Assembly: GCF_000218235.1 (NCBI RefSeq)
Contig: NZ_GL945017.1
Location: 1,236,982-1,300,981, forward strand
From: Hallella multisaccharivorax DSM 17128
GTDB taxonomy: Bacteria > Bacteroidota > Bacteroidia > Bacteroidales > Bacteroidaceae
Reading direction: 5' to 3'
DNA length: 64,000 nt
The translations under genes were made by a program, and so were the position numbers. A model generated the notes under the pieces. The model made no database searches, had not been told where the DNA came from, and was given only the letters and a program-made list of their open reading frames with translations. Of this stretch, positions 52,868-62,249 are shown piece by piece (position 1 is the stretch's first letter; every line of letters begins with the position of its first letter).

Positions 52868-54130
52868 ATGCTGTTCAAAAAACTATTATTTTTCGTTTTG
52901 ATTGGCATCAGCACTGAGGTTTCAGCACAAAGCGTGACCCTCGACAGTTGCAAGCAATGGGCCCACGATAACTATCCGGCTATTAAACAATATCGTCTGA
53001 TCGAGGCGGGCCGTGACTATACGGTGGATAATGCCCGGAAAAATTGGTTGCCACAGGTCAGTGCTACTGCTTCAGGTATAGCAATGACGGATATCCTGTC
53101 TTTGCCTTCTCAGCTGAAGGCTGCGGGTATGGATGCCAATCTGAAAAACGCGACGGCTGCGGGTGTTGTCAATGTTCAACAACGTGTCTATGACGGAGGC
53201 AGCACGAAAGCGCAGCAGTGTCTTACCCAAGCTCAGGCAGACGTACAAGCGCGTCAGTTGGATGTCACCATGTATGATATCAATCAGCGTGTAGAACAAC
53301 TCTACTTCGGCGTCCTCACCATGGAAGAACAGTTGCGCCAGAACAGTCTGCTACAGCAGGATCTTTCTATTAGTGAGAAAACGGTGAGAAGCATGCTTCG
53401 TACGGGAACAGCTAATCCCACGGATCTCGATGCTGTGCTTGTGGAGGAAGTGAAGGCCCGGCAACAGCAGGAGGCTATGAATTCTTCCCGTATGGCCTAT
53501 CTGAACATGCTCTCAACATTTGTTGGCCGTACATTAAACAGTAGCACGACTTTTGTGCGTCCTGCCTCATTGACAACCGAAACATGGAATGAACAGAATG
53601 TGCAGCGGCCTGAGCTCTCCCTTTATGAAGCTCGTAGAAACGTACTGGATGCTCAGCGTAAGCAACTCGATGCCCGGCTGAAACCACAGGTGAGTGCTTT
53701 TGGCATGGGGATATATCATACGAGGATGAGTGACCTGATACATAATGGCATGCTTTTGGGCGGTCTTACGGTGTCATGGAATATCGGAGCACTCTATACC
53801 CGCAAAAATGACCTGGCACAACTTGATAACCAGCGACAGCAGATAGAGGCTGAGCGTGCCACCTTCCTGTATAATCTTCATTTGCAGGACCAACAGGCAG
53901 ATGGCTCTGTCAGCAGTCTGCGAAAACAGATCACACAGGACGATGAGATCGTCAGACTACGTGAGAGCATTCGGAGCAAGAGCGAGAAGAAGGTACAACT
54001 CGGTACAGAGAGCATCAATGAGATGCTCCGTGATGTCAATGCCGTGAGCACGGCACGTCAACAGAAAGCCTTGCATGAGCTTCAGTTGCTTCAAGTGATA
54101 TATGAGAAGGAAAACAATTTAGGAAAATAG
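52868..54130 (+). CDS. TolC family outer-membrane efflux protein
   Basis: 420 residues with a signal peptide (MLFKKLLFFVLIGISTEVSA). Two OEP repeats with long amphipathic helices are seen; characteristic parts are LDSCKQWAHDNYPAIKQYRL and NVQQRVYDGGSTKAQQCLTQ. TolC-type trimers form the outer-membrane exit duct. It is the first gene of a five-gene set with an HlyD adaptor, a double ATPase and two permeases. Confidence 0.9.
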   Translation: MLFKKLLFFVLIGISTEVSAQSVTLDSCKQWAHDNYPAIKQYRLIEAGRDYTVDNARKNWLPQVSATASGIAMTDILSLPSQLKAAGMDANLKNATAAGVVNVQQRVYDGGSTKAQQCLTQAQADVQARQLDVTMYDINQRVEQLYFGVLTMEEQLRQNSLLQQDLSISEKTVRSMLRTGTANPTDLDAVLVEEVKARQQQEAMNSSRMAYLNMLSTFVGRTLNSSTTFVRPASLTTETWNEQNVQRPELSLYEARRNVLDAQRKQLDARLKPQVSAFGMGIYHTRMSDLIHNGMLLGGLTVSWNIGALYTRKNDLAQLDNQRQQIEAERATFLYNLHLQDQQADGSVSSLRKQITQDDEIVRLRESIRSKSEKKVQLGTESINEMLRDVNAVSTARQQKALHELQLLQVIYEKENNLGK

Positions 54131-54141
54131 CATAGAGGAAT

Positions 54142-55032
54142 ATGAAAGATATCATTACAATTATGACTGTTGTTCTCACGCTCTGCGCGTGCGGCAGTGA
54201 TCAATCAACAGAGGATGCAACGGGTACTTTCGAGGCTACGGAGGTAACAGTGTCGGCAGAGCAGAATGGCCGGTTGTTACAATGGAATGTAGAAGACGGA
54301 TCCCGGTTGACAGCTGGTACTCAGGTGGGATTGATCGATACTGTCCAGTTGGCATTGAAGGCTCGCCAGATAGGAGCTACAAGGCTCGTCTATACGGCTC
54401 AGCGCCCGGATATCTCCGCGCAGGTGGCTGTCATTCAGCAACAGCTGCGTAAGGCAGAGCAGGACGAAGCTCGATATGCTGCGCTTGTGCGCGATGGGGC
54501 TGCAAACCGGAAGTTACTGGATGATGCCCGTTCACAAGTGTTGGTGCTCAAACGGCAGTTGGCTGCTCAGCAGTCGACCTTAGGCAACAGTAGCCGTACC
54601 ATTGATGCACAAGTTGGTACGGCGGATGCTGAGAAATATATTGTAGCCGATCAGCTGCGCAAATGTCATGTCATGTCTCCCATTAGTGGAACCGTGTTGG
54701 AGAACTATGTGGAGTCAGGCGAATATGCTACGGTGGGCAGGCCTCTGTTCAAGATGGCTGACATGGATCGTGTCTTTCTCCGTGCTTATCTCACTTCATT
54801 TCAGTTGAAGGATGTCAAACTTGGTCAACAAGTCATTGTCTATACTGATTATGGCAATGGTCAGCGACGTAAATATAAAGGACAGATCGTGTGGATCTCT
54901 GAGTCGTCAGAGTTTACGCCTAAGACGATACTTACCGATGATGAGCGTGCCGATCTGGTCTATGCTGTGAAGATTGCCGTGAAGAATGATGGTTATATCA
55001 GGTTGGGCATGTATGGCGAAGTGAAGTTATGA
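54142..55032 (+). CDS. HlyD family periplasmic adaptor (lipoprotein)
   Basis: 296 residues. The N-terminus MKDIITIMTVVLTLCACGSD carries a lipobox ending at Cys17. A biotinyl-lipoyl-like half (GTFEATEVTVSAEQNGRLLQ) surrounds a coiled-coil hairpin (about 75-150), followed by CHVMSPISGTVLENYVESGE. It bridges inner-membrane permease and TolC. It overlaps the ATPase gene by 4 bases. Confidence 0.9.
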   Translation: MKDIITIMTVVLTLCACGSDQSTEDATGTFEATEVTVSAEQNGRLLQWNVEDGSRLTAGTQVGLIDTVQLALKARQIGATRLVYTAQRPDISAQVAVIQQQLRKAEQDEARYAALVRDGAANRKLLDDARSQVLVLKRQLAAQQSTLGNSSRTIDAQVGTADAEKYIVADQLRKCHVMSPISGTVLENYVESGEYATVGRPLFKMADMDRVFLRAYLTSFQLKDVKLGQQVIVYTDYGNGQRRKYKGQIVWISESSEFTPKTILTDDERADLVYAVKIAVKNDGYIRLGMYGEVKL

Positions 55033-56498
55033 GCAAGAACATTCTTGTAGATATCAATGATGTCTCCAAGCGCTATGGTAAGGTGCAGGCTTTGAGCCAT
55101 GTGTCGTTGCAGATAGGAGAGGGAGAGATCTTCGGTCTCATAGGTCCGGATGGTGCCGGCAAGACCTCACTATTTCGTATCATCGCTACATTACTCAAGC
55201 CTAATAAAGGTACGGTGACTGTTAGTGGCTACGACACGGTACATGAGATGACGGCGATCCGTAATATGACCGGTTATATGCCGGGAAAGTTCTCGTTGTA
55301 TCAAGACCTTACAGTGGAGGAGAACCTGAACTTCTTTGCTACACTCTTCGGTACGACAGTGGAAGCAGAGTACGACAATATCAAAGACATATACAGTCAG
55401 ATAGAGCCTTTCAAAACCCGTAAGGCGGGAGCACTGTCAGGTGGCATGAAACAGAAACTTGCACTCTCCTGTGCTTTAGTTCACCGTCCTAAGCTGTTGC
55501 TGCTCGATGAGCCGACGACAGGTGTCGACCCTGTGTCGCGCAAAGAGTTGTGGACGATGCTCTCTTCACTTCGTGAGAAAGGAATAACGGTCATAGCAGC
55601 TACCCCCTATCTCGATGAGATACGGCGGTGTGACCGTGTGGCTTTCCTTTCGCAAAGTGAGGTAAAAGGTATAGGAAGTGCGGATGCGATCCTCGATGAG
55701 TTCAAGGATATCTTCTGTCCACAAGGACTGCCACACAATAGGAAAACACAGGAGAGTAGGGCAGAGCCCGTTATCGAAGTGAGCCATTTAGTGAAAGCCT
55801 TCGGTAGTTTCCATGCCGTCGATGACATCTCTTTCGAGGTGATGCCCGGTGAGATCTTTGGCTTCCTCGGAGCCAATGGTGCCGGAAAGACGACAGCCAT
55901 GCACATACTGACAGGATTGAACCAGCCTACGAGCGGTCATGGAAAGGTCGCGGGCTTCGATATCTCAACGCAGTATGAGCAGATAAAACGAAATATTGGC
56001 TATATGTGTCAGAAGTTCTCGTTATACAATGACCTGACCGTCAAGGAAAACCTGCAGCTTTTCGGAGGTATCTATGGCATGAGCGATAAGCAGATAAAAG
56101 AAGAGACTACAAAACTCTTGTCGCGGCTGCACTTTGAAGAGCATGCCAATGATCTCGTGGGCTCTCTGCCGCTGGGTTGGAAGCAGAAACTTGCCTTCTC
56201 GGTGAGTATCTTCCATCATCCGAAACTCGTCTTTCTTGATGAGCCTACAGGCGGTGTGGACCCTGCAACACGACGGCAGTTCTGGGATCTTATCTATGAG
56301 GCGGCAAATGAGGGGATTACTGTTTTCGTCACGACTCATTATATGGACGAGGCTGAATACTGTGACCGTATCTCTATCATGGTGGATGGTAAGATTAAAG
56401 CTATCGGTACGCCCGCCCGTCTCAAAGAGCAGTTCCATATGTCCGATATGGACCAGGTGTTTACGTATCTCGCCCGTCAGGGAAAGAGAAACGGTTAA
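55029..56498 (+). CDS. ABC transporter, two ATPase domains in one chain (YbhF-like)
   Basis: 489 residues. The first nucleotide-binding domain has Walker A GPDGAGKTS, signature LSGGMKQKLALSCAL and Walker B LLLLDEPTTGVDP. The second has GANGAGKTT, a degenerate signature SLPLGWKQKLAFSVS and LVFLDEPTGGVDP. The layout and the degenerate second signature resemble E. coli YbhF, where ybhG (HlyD)-ybhF-ybhS-ybhR is the gene order; here the order is the same with a TolC gene added. Substrate unknown; drug or cation efflux is the family expectation. Confidence 0.9.
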   Translation: MSKNILVDINDVSKRYGKVQALSHVSLQIGEGEIFGLIGPDGAGKTSLFRIIATLLKPNKGTVTVSGYDTVHEMTAIRNMTGYMPGKFSLYQDLTVEENLNFFATLFGTTVEAEYDNIKDIYSQIEPFKTRKAGALSGGMKQKLALSCALVHRPKLLLLDEPTTGVDPVSRKELWTMLSSLREKGITVIAATPYLDEIRRCDRVAFLSQSEVKGIGSADAILDEFKDIFCPQGLPHNRKTQESRAEPVIEVSHLVKAFGSFHAVDDISFEVMPGEIFGFLGANGAGKTTAMHILTGLNQPTSGHGKVAGFDISTQYEQIKRNIGYMCQKFSLYNDLTVKENLQLFGGIYGMSDKQIKEETTKLLSRLHFEEHANDLVGSLPLGWKQKLAFSVSIFHHPKLVFLDEPTGGVDPATRRQFWDLIYEAANEGITVFVTTHYMDEAEYCDRISIMVDGKIKAIGTPARLKEQFHMSDMDQVFTYLARQGKRNG

Positions 56499-56510
56499 CG
56501 AATTAAAGAC

Positions 56511-57605
56511 ATGAAGACATTTATCGCTTTTATAATAAAGGAGACACGGCATATTCTCCGCGACCGCCGTACGTTGCTCATTCTCTTCGGCATGCCGATA
56601 GTGATGATTTTGCTTTTCGGCTTTGCCATCAGTAATGATGTGCGCAATGTGCGGACGGTAGTGGTGACTGCGTCTATGGACAATGCCACGCGCCCATTGG
56701 TCCATGCCATTGAGGCTTCACAATATTTTGAGATTGAGGCTACTGCACCATCTACAGTTGCTGCAGAGCGACTTATGCGTGATCAGAAAGCTGACCTCAT
56801 CGTGGCTTTCTCACCCGACTTTGCCAGTCATATCCCGGACCGAAGCGCTTCTGTTCAGCTTATCACCGACGGCAGTGACCCGAATATGGCGCAGCAGTAT
56901 GTGAGCTATGCCCGACAGATTATCACGCAGCATCTGATGAGTGATCTCGGAGTCAGCACGCCCTCATTGGTCTCCATCAAGCTGCTCTATAACCCGCAGA
57001 TGAAGAGCGCTTACAACTTTGTGCCGGGCATCATGGGTATGTTGCTGTTCCTCATTGGTGCCATGATGACATCGATCAGCATTGTGCGAGAGAAGGAACG
57101 GGGGACTATGGAGGTTCTGCTTGTCAGTCCGGTGCGCCCGTTGATGATTATCATTGCCAAGGCTGTGCCTTATATCGTATTATCCCTTGTTATCCTGACA
57201 TCAATCCTTCTCTTGTCGCGTTATGTGCTGATGGTGCCGTTGTCGGGAAGTATCGTGTGGATTTATCTTGTATCCCTGATGTATATTTTCCTTGCCTTGA
57301 GCCTCGGATTACTTATCTCTACGGTTGCCAAGACACAGTTGGTAGCATTGCTCATGTCTGCAATGATGTTGCTCATGCCTTGTCTGATGCTCTCGGGAAT
57401 GATATTCCCTATAGAGAGTATGCCGGAGATCCTGCAGTGGATCTGTGCTGTGATGCCACCGCGCTACTATGTCAGTGCTATGCGGAAGCTAATGATCATG
57501 GGTGTGGGACTGCAGCAAGTGATGCATGAACTTGTCATTCTCACAGTGATGACCGTCGTACTTTTAGGTGTTGCGCTCACCAATTTCAAGACAAGACTGG
57601 AATAG
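56511..57605 (+). CDS. ABC-2 type permease, first
   Basis: 364 residues. One N-terminal membrane helix (LLILFGMPIVMILLFGFAIS), a periplasmic domain of about 150 residues, and five C-terminal helices with the ABC-2 motif REKERGTMEVLLVSPVRP. YbhS/YhhJ-like. Partner of the next gene; 12 bases after the ATPase gene. Confidence 0.9.
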   Translation: MKTFIAFIIKETRHILRDRRTLLILFGMPIVMILLFGFAISNDVRNVRTVVVTASMDNATRPLVHAIEASQYFEIEATAPSTVAAERLMRDQKADLIVAFSPDFASHIPDRSASVQLITDGSDPNMAQQYVSYARQIITQHLMSDLGVSTPSLVSIKLLYNPQMKSAYNFVPGIMGMLLFLIGAMMTSISIVREKERGTMEVLLVSPVRPLMIIIAKAVPYIVLSLVILTSILLLSRYVLMVPLSGSIVWIYLVSLMYIFLALSLGLLISTVAKTQLVALLMSAMMLLMPCLMLSGMIFPIESMPEILQWICAVMPPRYYVSAMRKLMIMGVGLQQVMHELVILTVMTVVLLGVALTNFKTRLE

Positions 57606-57624
57606 TCGTTAAAACGAAAGAATT

Positions 57625-58740
57625 ATGATACTGAAATATCTTTTGCGTAAAGAGTTCACACAGATCAGGCGCAATTCGTTTTTGCCGCGATTAATCGTGG
57701 TATACCCTATAATCATCACGTGCGTGATGCCTTGGGTGATGAACATGGAGGTGAAGAATATCAAGGTGGATGTCGTTGACAATGACCGTTCGGTAGAGTC
57801 GCAGCGTCTTGTCCATCATATCGAACACTCGCCTTATTTTCATTTTGGTGGTCAGAAGGCGAGTTATGATGAAGCACTGAAAGATATTGAGTGTAGTGAC
57901 GCTGATGTAATAACTGTGATACCGCCCCATTATGCGAAGAATCTTGTATTGGGACAGAAAGCGAGCGTGCTGATTGCAGCCAATGCTGTCAATGGACAGA
58001 AGGGGGGGCTCGGTTCTTCCTATCTCTCCAATATTGTAGCGGCAAATCTTTCGGATGCTTCCACTAGCGAATCTGTCATCAATGCGTTCAAGGCCTCTTC
58101 CCGACAGGTATCCGAACTCTATCTTTACAACAAACGACTGGACTATAAACTCTTTATGGTTCCTGCATTGATAGGCATGGTGATGATGATGCTTTGCGGC
58201 TTTCTCCCGGCATTGAATATTGTGGGAGAGAAGGAAGCAGGGACGATAGAGCAGATAAATGTCACACCTGTGAGTAAGATGGACTTCATCCTTGCCAAAC
58301 TCATTCCTTACTGGGTCATTGGACTGTTGGTGATGACAGTCTGTCTGTTTGTTGCCTGGGCGACGTATGGCTTCATGTCTGCTGGTTCTGTCGGATGGGT
58401 CTATCTGTTAGCTGTTCTGCTTGCTTTTATCTTCAGTGGTATAGGCTTGATAGTGTCCAATTACAACGATACGATGCAGCAGGCCATCTTCATCATGTGG
58501 TTCATCGTGGTCTGTTTCAACCTACTGAGCGGCTTGTTTACACCGGTACGTAGTATGCCCGACTGGGCTCAGCACATCACGATTATCAATCCTATGCGAT
58601 GCTTCATGGATGCCATCCGTACAGTTTATGTGAGAGGAGGAGACTTCTCATCCATCCGTCAACAAGTGCTCATTCTTTCTGTCTTTGCTATTGGCATGGA
58701 TACGTGGGCAGTATTAAGCTATAAGAAGAACGGGAAATAA
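57625..58740 (+). CDS. ABC-2 type permease, second
   Basis: 371 residues, same topology as the preceding permease (helix, periplasmic domain, five helices) with the motif GEKEAGTIEQINVTPVSKMD. YbhR-like. The two permeases probably form a heterodimer. The operon ends at the terminator at 58768. Confidence 0.9.
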   Translation: MILKYLLRKEFTQIRRNSFLPRLIVVYPIIITCVMPWVMNMEVKNIKVDVVDNDRSVESQRLVHHIEHSPYFHFGGQKASYDEALKDIECSDADVITVIPPHYAKNLVLGQKASVLIAANAVNGQKGGLGSSYLSNIVAANLSDASTSESVINAFKASSRQVSELYLYNKRLDYKLFMVPALIGMVMMMLCGFLPALNIVGEKEAGTIEQINVTPVSKMDFILAKLIPYWVIGLLVMTVCLFVAWATYGFMSAGSVGWVYLLAVLLAFIFSGIGLIVSNYNDTMQQAIFIMWFIVVCFNLLSGLFTPVRSMPDWAQHITIINPMRCFMDAIRTVYVRGGDFSSIRQQVLILSVFAIGMDTWAVLSYKKNGK

Positions 58741-58767
58741 TAGGTATTAGCTGGAATAATAGAAAAA

Positions 58768-58804
58768 GAAAAGCCGTAAAATGCTAAGTGCACTACGGCT
58801 TTTC
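58768..58804. terminator. Bidirectional terminator between the efflux operon and rng
   Basis: GAAAAGCCGTA and TACGGCTTTTC form a perfect 11-bp stem; T-rich sequence follows on plus and A-rich precedes it, so it works on both strands. Confidence 0.85.
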
Positions 58805-58806
58805 TT

Positions 58807-60381
58807 TTATTTTGCTTCGTTCTCTTCCTTCATGTCTATGAACTCACCTTGGTCGTCATAGAACTCGTATTGAAGGAAAGCGAGTTTCTGAGAAGAGTAG
58901 ACATGTACTCCAAATCCATACTTCATCTGCCACTTGCGCTTGAGACTCACAATACCTTGATTGATATAAGCCGCAACGTAGGGGTGAACATAGAGATAGA
59001 ACTTCTTGATGCCTATCTTGTTGACGAGCTGGTCAATTTTTCTCTCTAATTGATCCGTGAACAGAAAACTTGAGCGGATCTTTCCTGTGCCACCACATGT
59101 AGGACATTCCTCCTCCACATTGACATCCATCGCCGGTCTTACGCGTTGTCGGGTGATCTGCATCAGTCCAAACTTACTCAGTGGCAAGATGTTGTGGCGT
59201 GCACGATCTTTCTGCATATCCTTGCACATACGCTCATAGAGCATCTGACGGTCCTCGGCAAGGTTCATGTCGATAAAGTCCACTACGATGATACCTCCCA
59301 TATCACGTAGTCTTAACTGTCGGGCGAGCTCATCGGCTGCACCGAGGTTGGTGTCAAGAGCCGTGCCTTCCTGTCCGTTTTGATTCTTCGACCTGTTGCC
59401 ACTGTTGACATCTACCACATGCATGGCTTCGGTGTGCTCAATGATGAGGTAGGCGCCATGGGCATAGTTGACGGTCTTGCCAAAGCTGGACTTAATCTGC
59501 TTGGTAACATTAAAATTATCGAAGATAGGCACCTTTCCAGTGTAAGTCTTAACGATGTTTGCCTTTTCAGGGGCAATCAGCGTCACATAATCCTTGACCT
59601 CTTTACATATCTCTTCGTTGTTGACGTAGATATTCTCGTAAGTCGGATTGAAAAGATCACGAAGCATAGCCACTGCTCTGCCTGTCTCTTCGTAGATCAA
59701 CTGTGGCCGTTGCTGCGTCTTCTGCACTTTCTCAATGGCGCTCTGCCATCTGCTGGTGAGTACTTTCAGTTCGGCGTCGAGCTCTGCCACTCTTTTTCCT
59801 TCCGCCACTGTGCGGACAATAACGCCGCAATTCTTTGGCTTGATGCTCTGGATGAGCTGTTTCAGTCTTGATTTCTCCTCTCCGCTCTTAATCTTTGACG
59901 AAACCGACACCTTATCTCCAAAGGGAATAAGCACAAGGAAGCGTCCGGCAAAGCTCAACTCTGAAGTCAGTCTTGGACCTTTTGTCGAGATGGGTTCTTT
60001 CACAATTTGCACAAGCACTTCCTGTCCTACTTTCAGCGTTTGCTGCACGCTTCCGTCTTTTTGCAGTTCTGGCAGGCGTGTTGCCTTCGCGAAGGGTACG
60101 GGGTGTTTTCTGTCGCTTTCTACTTGCTTGATATACTTTGCGTAGGAGTTAAATTGACTACCCAGATCAAGATAATGCAAGAAAGCATCTCGTTCATACC
60201 CCACATCCACAAAGCATGCGTTGAGCCCCGGCATGAGTTTCTTCACTTTGGCTACGTAGATGTTGCCTACCGAGTAATTGGCTGAGCGAGATTCATTCTG
60301 GTATTCCACCAGCCGTTTGTCCTCCAACAGAGCGATGGAGATCTCTTTGGGCTTGACATCGATAATTACTTCACTTGTCAT
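58807..60381 (-). CDS. rng: Ribonuclease G/E family
   Basis: 524 residues from the ATG at 60381 (start MTSEVIIDVKPKEISIALLE); an in-frame start at 60420 is less likely. An S1 domain (about 35-125), the catalytic domain with LIIEHTEAMHVVDVNSGN and GGIIVVDFIDM metal-binding Asp residues, and the zinc-link CPTCGGTGKI are present. There is no long C-terminal scaffold, so it is of RNase G size. It acts in rRNA and mRNA processing. Confidence 0.95.
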   Translation of the reverse strand: MTSEVIIDVKPKEISIALLEDKRLVEYQNESRSANYSVGNIYVAKVKKLMPGLNACFVDVGYERDAFLHYLDLGSQFNSYAKYIKQVESDRKHPVPFAKATRLPELQKDGSVQQTLKVGQEVLVQIVKEPISTKGPRLTSELSFAGRFLVLIPFGDKVSVSSKIKSGEEKSRLKQLIQSIKPKNCGVIVRTVAEGKRVAELDAELKVLTSRWQSAIEKVQKTQQRPQLIYEETGRAVAMLRDLFNPTYENIYVNNEEICKEVKDYVTLIAPEKANIVKTYTGKVPIFDNFNVTKQIKSSFGKTVNYAHGAYLIIEHTEAMHVVDVNSGNRSKNQNGQEGTALDTNLGAADELARQLRLRDMGGIIVVDFIDMNLAEDRQMLYERMCKDMQKDRARHNILPLSKFGLMQITRQRVRPAMDVNVEEECPTCGGTGKIRSSFLFTDQLERKIDQLVNKIGIKKFYLYVHPYVAAYINQGIVSLKRKWQMKYGFGVHVYSSQKLAFLQYEFYDDQGEFIDMKEENEAK

Positions 60382-60434
60382 TTCTGATGGTGTTTTTTCT
60401 CTTTGTTGTCTCTCCGACAACGTTCTCTTTCAAT

Positions 60435-60468
60435 TAAAAAAGGGCAACCCCCTTAGGGCATGCCCCTT
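60435..60468 (-). terminator. Terminator after the HU/small basic protein unit
   Basis: Reading minus: AAGGGGCA pairs with TGCCCTT around a 14-base loop, followed by six T. It separates the small gene from rng. Confidence 0.65.
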
Positions 60469-60488
60469 CCTGGAACTGTCGCTTGGGC

Positions 60489-60578
60489 TTACTTGCTCTT
60501 ATGACGGTTCTTGCGCAATCTCTTTTTGCGCTTATGAGTAGCCATCTTGTGGCCCTTTTTCTTTTTACCGTTTGGCAT
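60489..60578 (-). CDS. 29-residue basic protein, AURKAIP1/COX24 (mS38/bS22-like)
   Basis: ATG at 60578, TAA at 60489. The product starts MPNGKKKKGHKMATHKRKKR and ends LRKNRHKSK; over half of the residues are Lys, Arg or His. Such tiny proteins with KxxTHKRKKRLRKxRHK are annotated in Bacteroidetes as AURKAIP1/COX24-domain proteins, related to mitochondrial mS38 and bacterial bS22, so a ribosomal location is likely (inference). It lies between hup-like and rng genes and is too short for usual ORF calling. Confidence 0.8.
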   Translation of the reverse strand: MPNGKKKKGHKMATHKRKKRLRKNRHKSK

Positions 60579-60620
60579 AATTATAAAATTAAAATAATGT
60601 TGTGATAAAAAATGCTCTTT

Positions 60621-60908
60621 TTATGATTGCTCACCTTTCATCTCATCCACGAATATTTTAGCCGGCTTGAAGGCGGGGATGTCGTGGGCGGCAATGGTGA
60701 TGGTCATATCCTTGCCAATATCGCGTGCAGTCTTTGAAGCGCGATGCTTGATGATGAAACTGCCGAACCCGCGGAGATAAACGTTTTCTTTCTTCTCGAG
60801 CATGGAGTGCTTAACGGTCTCCATGAAAGCTTCCACCACTACGGAAACTTCCTTCCGTTGCAAGCCTGTCTGTTCAGTAATCTCGTTGATGATATCTGCT
60901 TTTGTCAT
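60621..60908 (-). CDS. HU family DNA-binding protein
   Basis: 95 residues, typical. MTKADIINEITEQTGLQRKE at the start, VYLRGFGSFIIKHRASKTAR in the beta-arm region and IPAFKPAKIFVDEM at the end. It bends DNA as a dimer. The small basic protein gene follows by 42 bases on the same strand. Confidence 0.95.
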   Translation of the reverse strand: MTKADIINEITEQTGLQRKEVSVVVEAFMETVKHSMLEKKENVYLRGFGSFIIKHRASKTARDIGKDMTITIAAHDIPAFKPAKIFVDEMKGEQS

Positions 60909-61031
60909 CTTGGTAAATATCTGATTTATATCTTGTTTATATTCAATCTGCTGTCAACACGTATTTTCGAGTTTGCAAAATTACTAATTATCTTGGTGAT
61001 AACGAAAAGTTGCGGGCTGTTTTTTCTTTTT

Positions 61032-62072
61032 TTATATGTTTGGCAGGTTCTTACCTATCTTTCTTTGTAAGAACTTAGAGAGAATGATTCCTCTCCTGGT
61101 GTGTTGGATTATATCGTCATGGATTGCATTGAGGTCATTGAACATTTCGCAGGCGACGGTCTGGAAGGTGTTGGGCTTGCGTTGGCTTTTGTCTCCGGAA
61201 GGGTTGACCACTACTTTGATGCCTTTTGGCACGACGCTGATGTCAATGTCGGGACCCGTCATTACTGGTTCGCCGTCGAAATGGATGGGCCCTTCTGACG
61301 ACCGGTGGATGTGCAGGTGCCGCGTGCGGAAGGTCTTGATGCGTGAGCTCTTGTCGAGTGTCTTGCTGAACATGTCGATGGCGATTTGTGGTGCCTCAAG
61401 AATGTCAAACGGCTCCATGATCACCACATCCATCAGTCCGTCGCTCATGCTGGCTTGAGGCGCAATGTACGCGTTGTTGCCATATTGCGAGGCATTGGCG
61501 CAGGTGACGAGGAGGGCTTTGTACTTGACGGTGTCCTCGTCGGTCGATATTTCATAGGTCTGCGGCTTGTACTTGAGCCCAGTCTCCAGTACTTGTTGCA
61601 CGTATGTGATGGGACCACGCTTTCCGGCTTCAGCAAACTTGAAACTGATGAATGCGTCAAAGCCCATGCCGCAAGTACAAAAGAATTTGTGGCCGTTGAT
61701 GATACAGTAGTCAAGGTCGTGGATCTTGCATTGGTTGATGATCTCGATGCTTTTCCTGATGTTGATAGGTATCAGGAGGTGGCGGGCCAATCCGTTACCC
61801 GATCCGCAAGGAATGATGGCCAGGGCAGTATTTGTGTTTGTGATGCCTCTTGCCACTTCGTTGACCGTGCCATCACCGCCGACGGCCACCACGACATCAA
61901 TGCCATGCTGTGCGGCTTCATGGGAGAGCTCGGCGGCATGTCCAGCATATTGAGTCTCAATAATCTCGTAGCTGAATTTCGACTTATCGAGGTATTTGTT
62001 GATATAATCAGGAATGCCGGATTTCCCAACAGTGCCAGAGATAGGATTAATGATAAATTTGATGCTAATCAT
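61032..62072 (-). CDS. Diacylglycerol-kinase-family lipid kinase
   Basis: 346 residues. The DAGK catalytic motif VAVGGDGTVNEVARGI and the following IPCGSGNGLARHL are clear; the C-terminal half has the YegS-like double-beta domain (DGLMDVVIMEPF, IHFDGEPV). The last 45 residues extend beyond YegS. In bacteria these enzymes phosphorylate diacylglycerol or related lipids; sphingosine/ceramide kinase relatives share the fold. Being divergent from serine palmitoyltransferase, a sphingolipid substrate is possible but unproven. Confidence 0.88.
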   Translation of the reverse strand: MISIKFIINPISGTVGKSGIPDYINKYLDKSKFSYEIIETQYAGHAAELSHEAAQHGIDVVVAVGGDGTVNEVARGITNTNTALAIIPCGSGNGLARHLLIPINIRKSIEIINQCKIHDLDYCIINGHKFFCTCGMGFDAFISFKFAEAGKRGPITYVQQVLETGLKYKPQTYEISTDEDTVKYKALLVTCANASQYGNNAYIAPQASMSDGLMDVVIMEPFDILEAPQIAIDMFSKTLDKSSRIKTFRTRHLHIHRSSEGPIHFDGEPVMTGPDIDISVVPKGIKVVVNPSGDKSQRKPNTFQTVACEMFNDLNAIHDDIIQHTRRGIILSKFLQRKIGKNLPNI

Positions 62073-62194
62073 TGCTTTGTCGTTTGAGGAGCAAATATAC
62101 TATTTTCTTCATTCAATGGGGACTTCTCATCCGATTTTTTTTGTTAATTTAGTGTTTTATTGGTCTTTTCTTATGGTTTAATAGGACTTTTTTG

Positions 62195-62202
62195 TAACTT
62201 TG
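62195..62202 (+). promoter_or_regulatory. -7 element TAACTTTG for serine palmitoyltransferase
   Basis: Match to TAnnTTTG 47 bases before the ATG at 62250. Confidence 0.5.
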
Positions 62203-62249
62203 CAACCTGTTCATTACAAATACAAAGCAATTTCTTCACCTATTATAAA

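Noticed and set aside
58003..58009. Seven-G run in the second permease gene as a phase switch
   Set aside because: The frame is intact and the run codes for normal residues; seven G alone is weak evidence.
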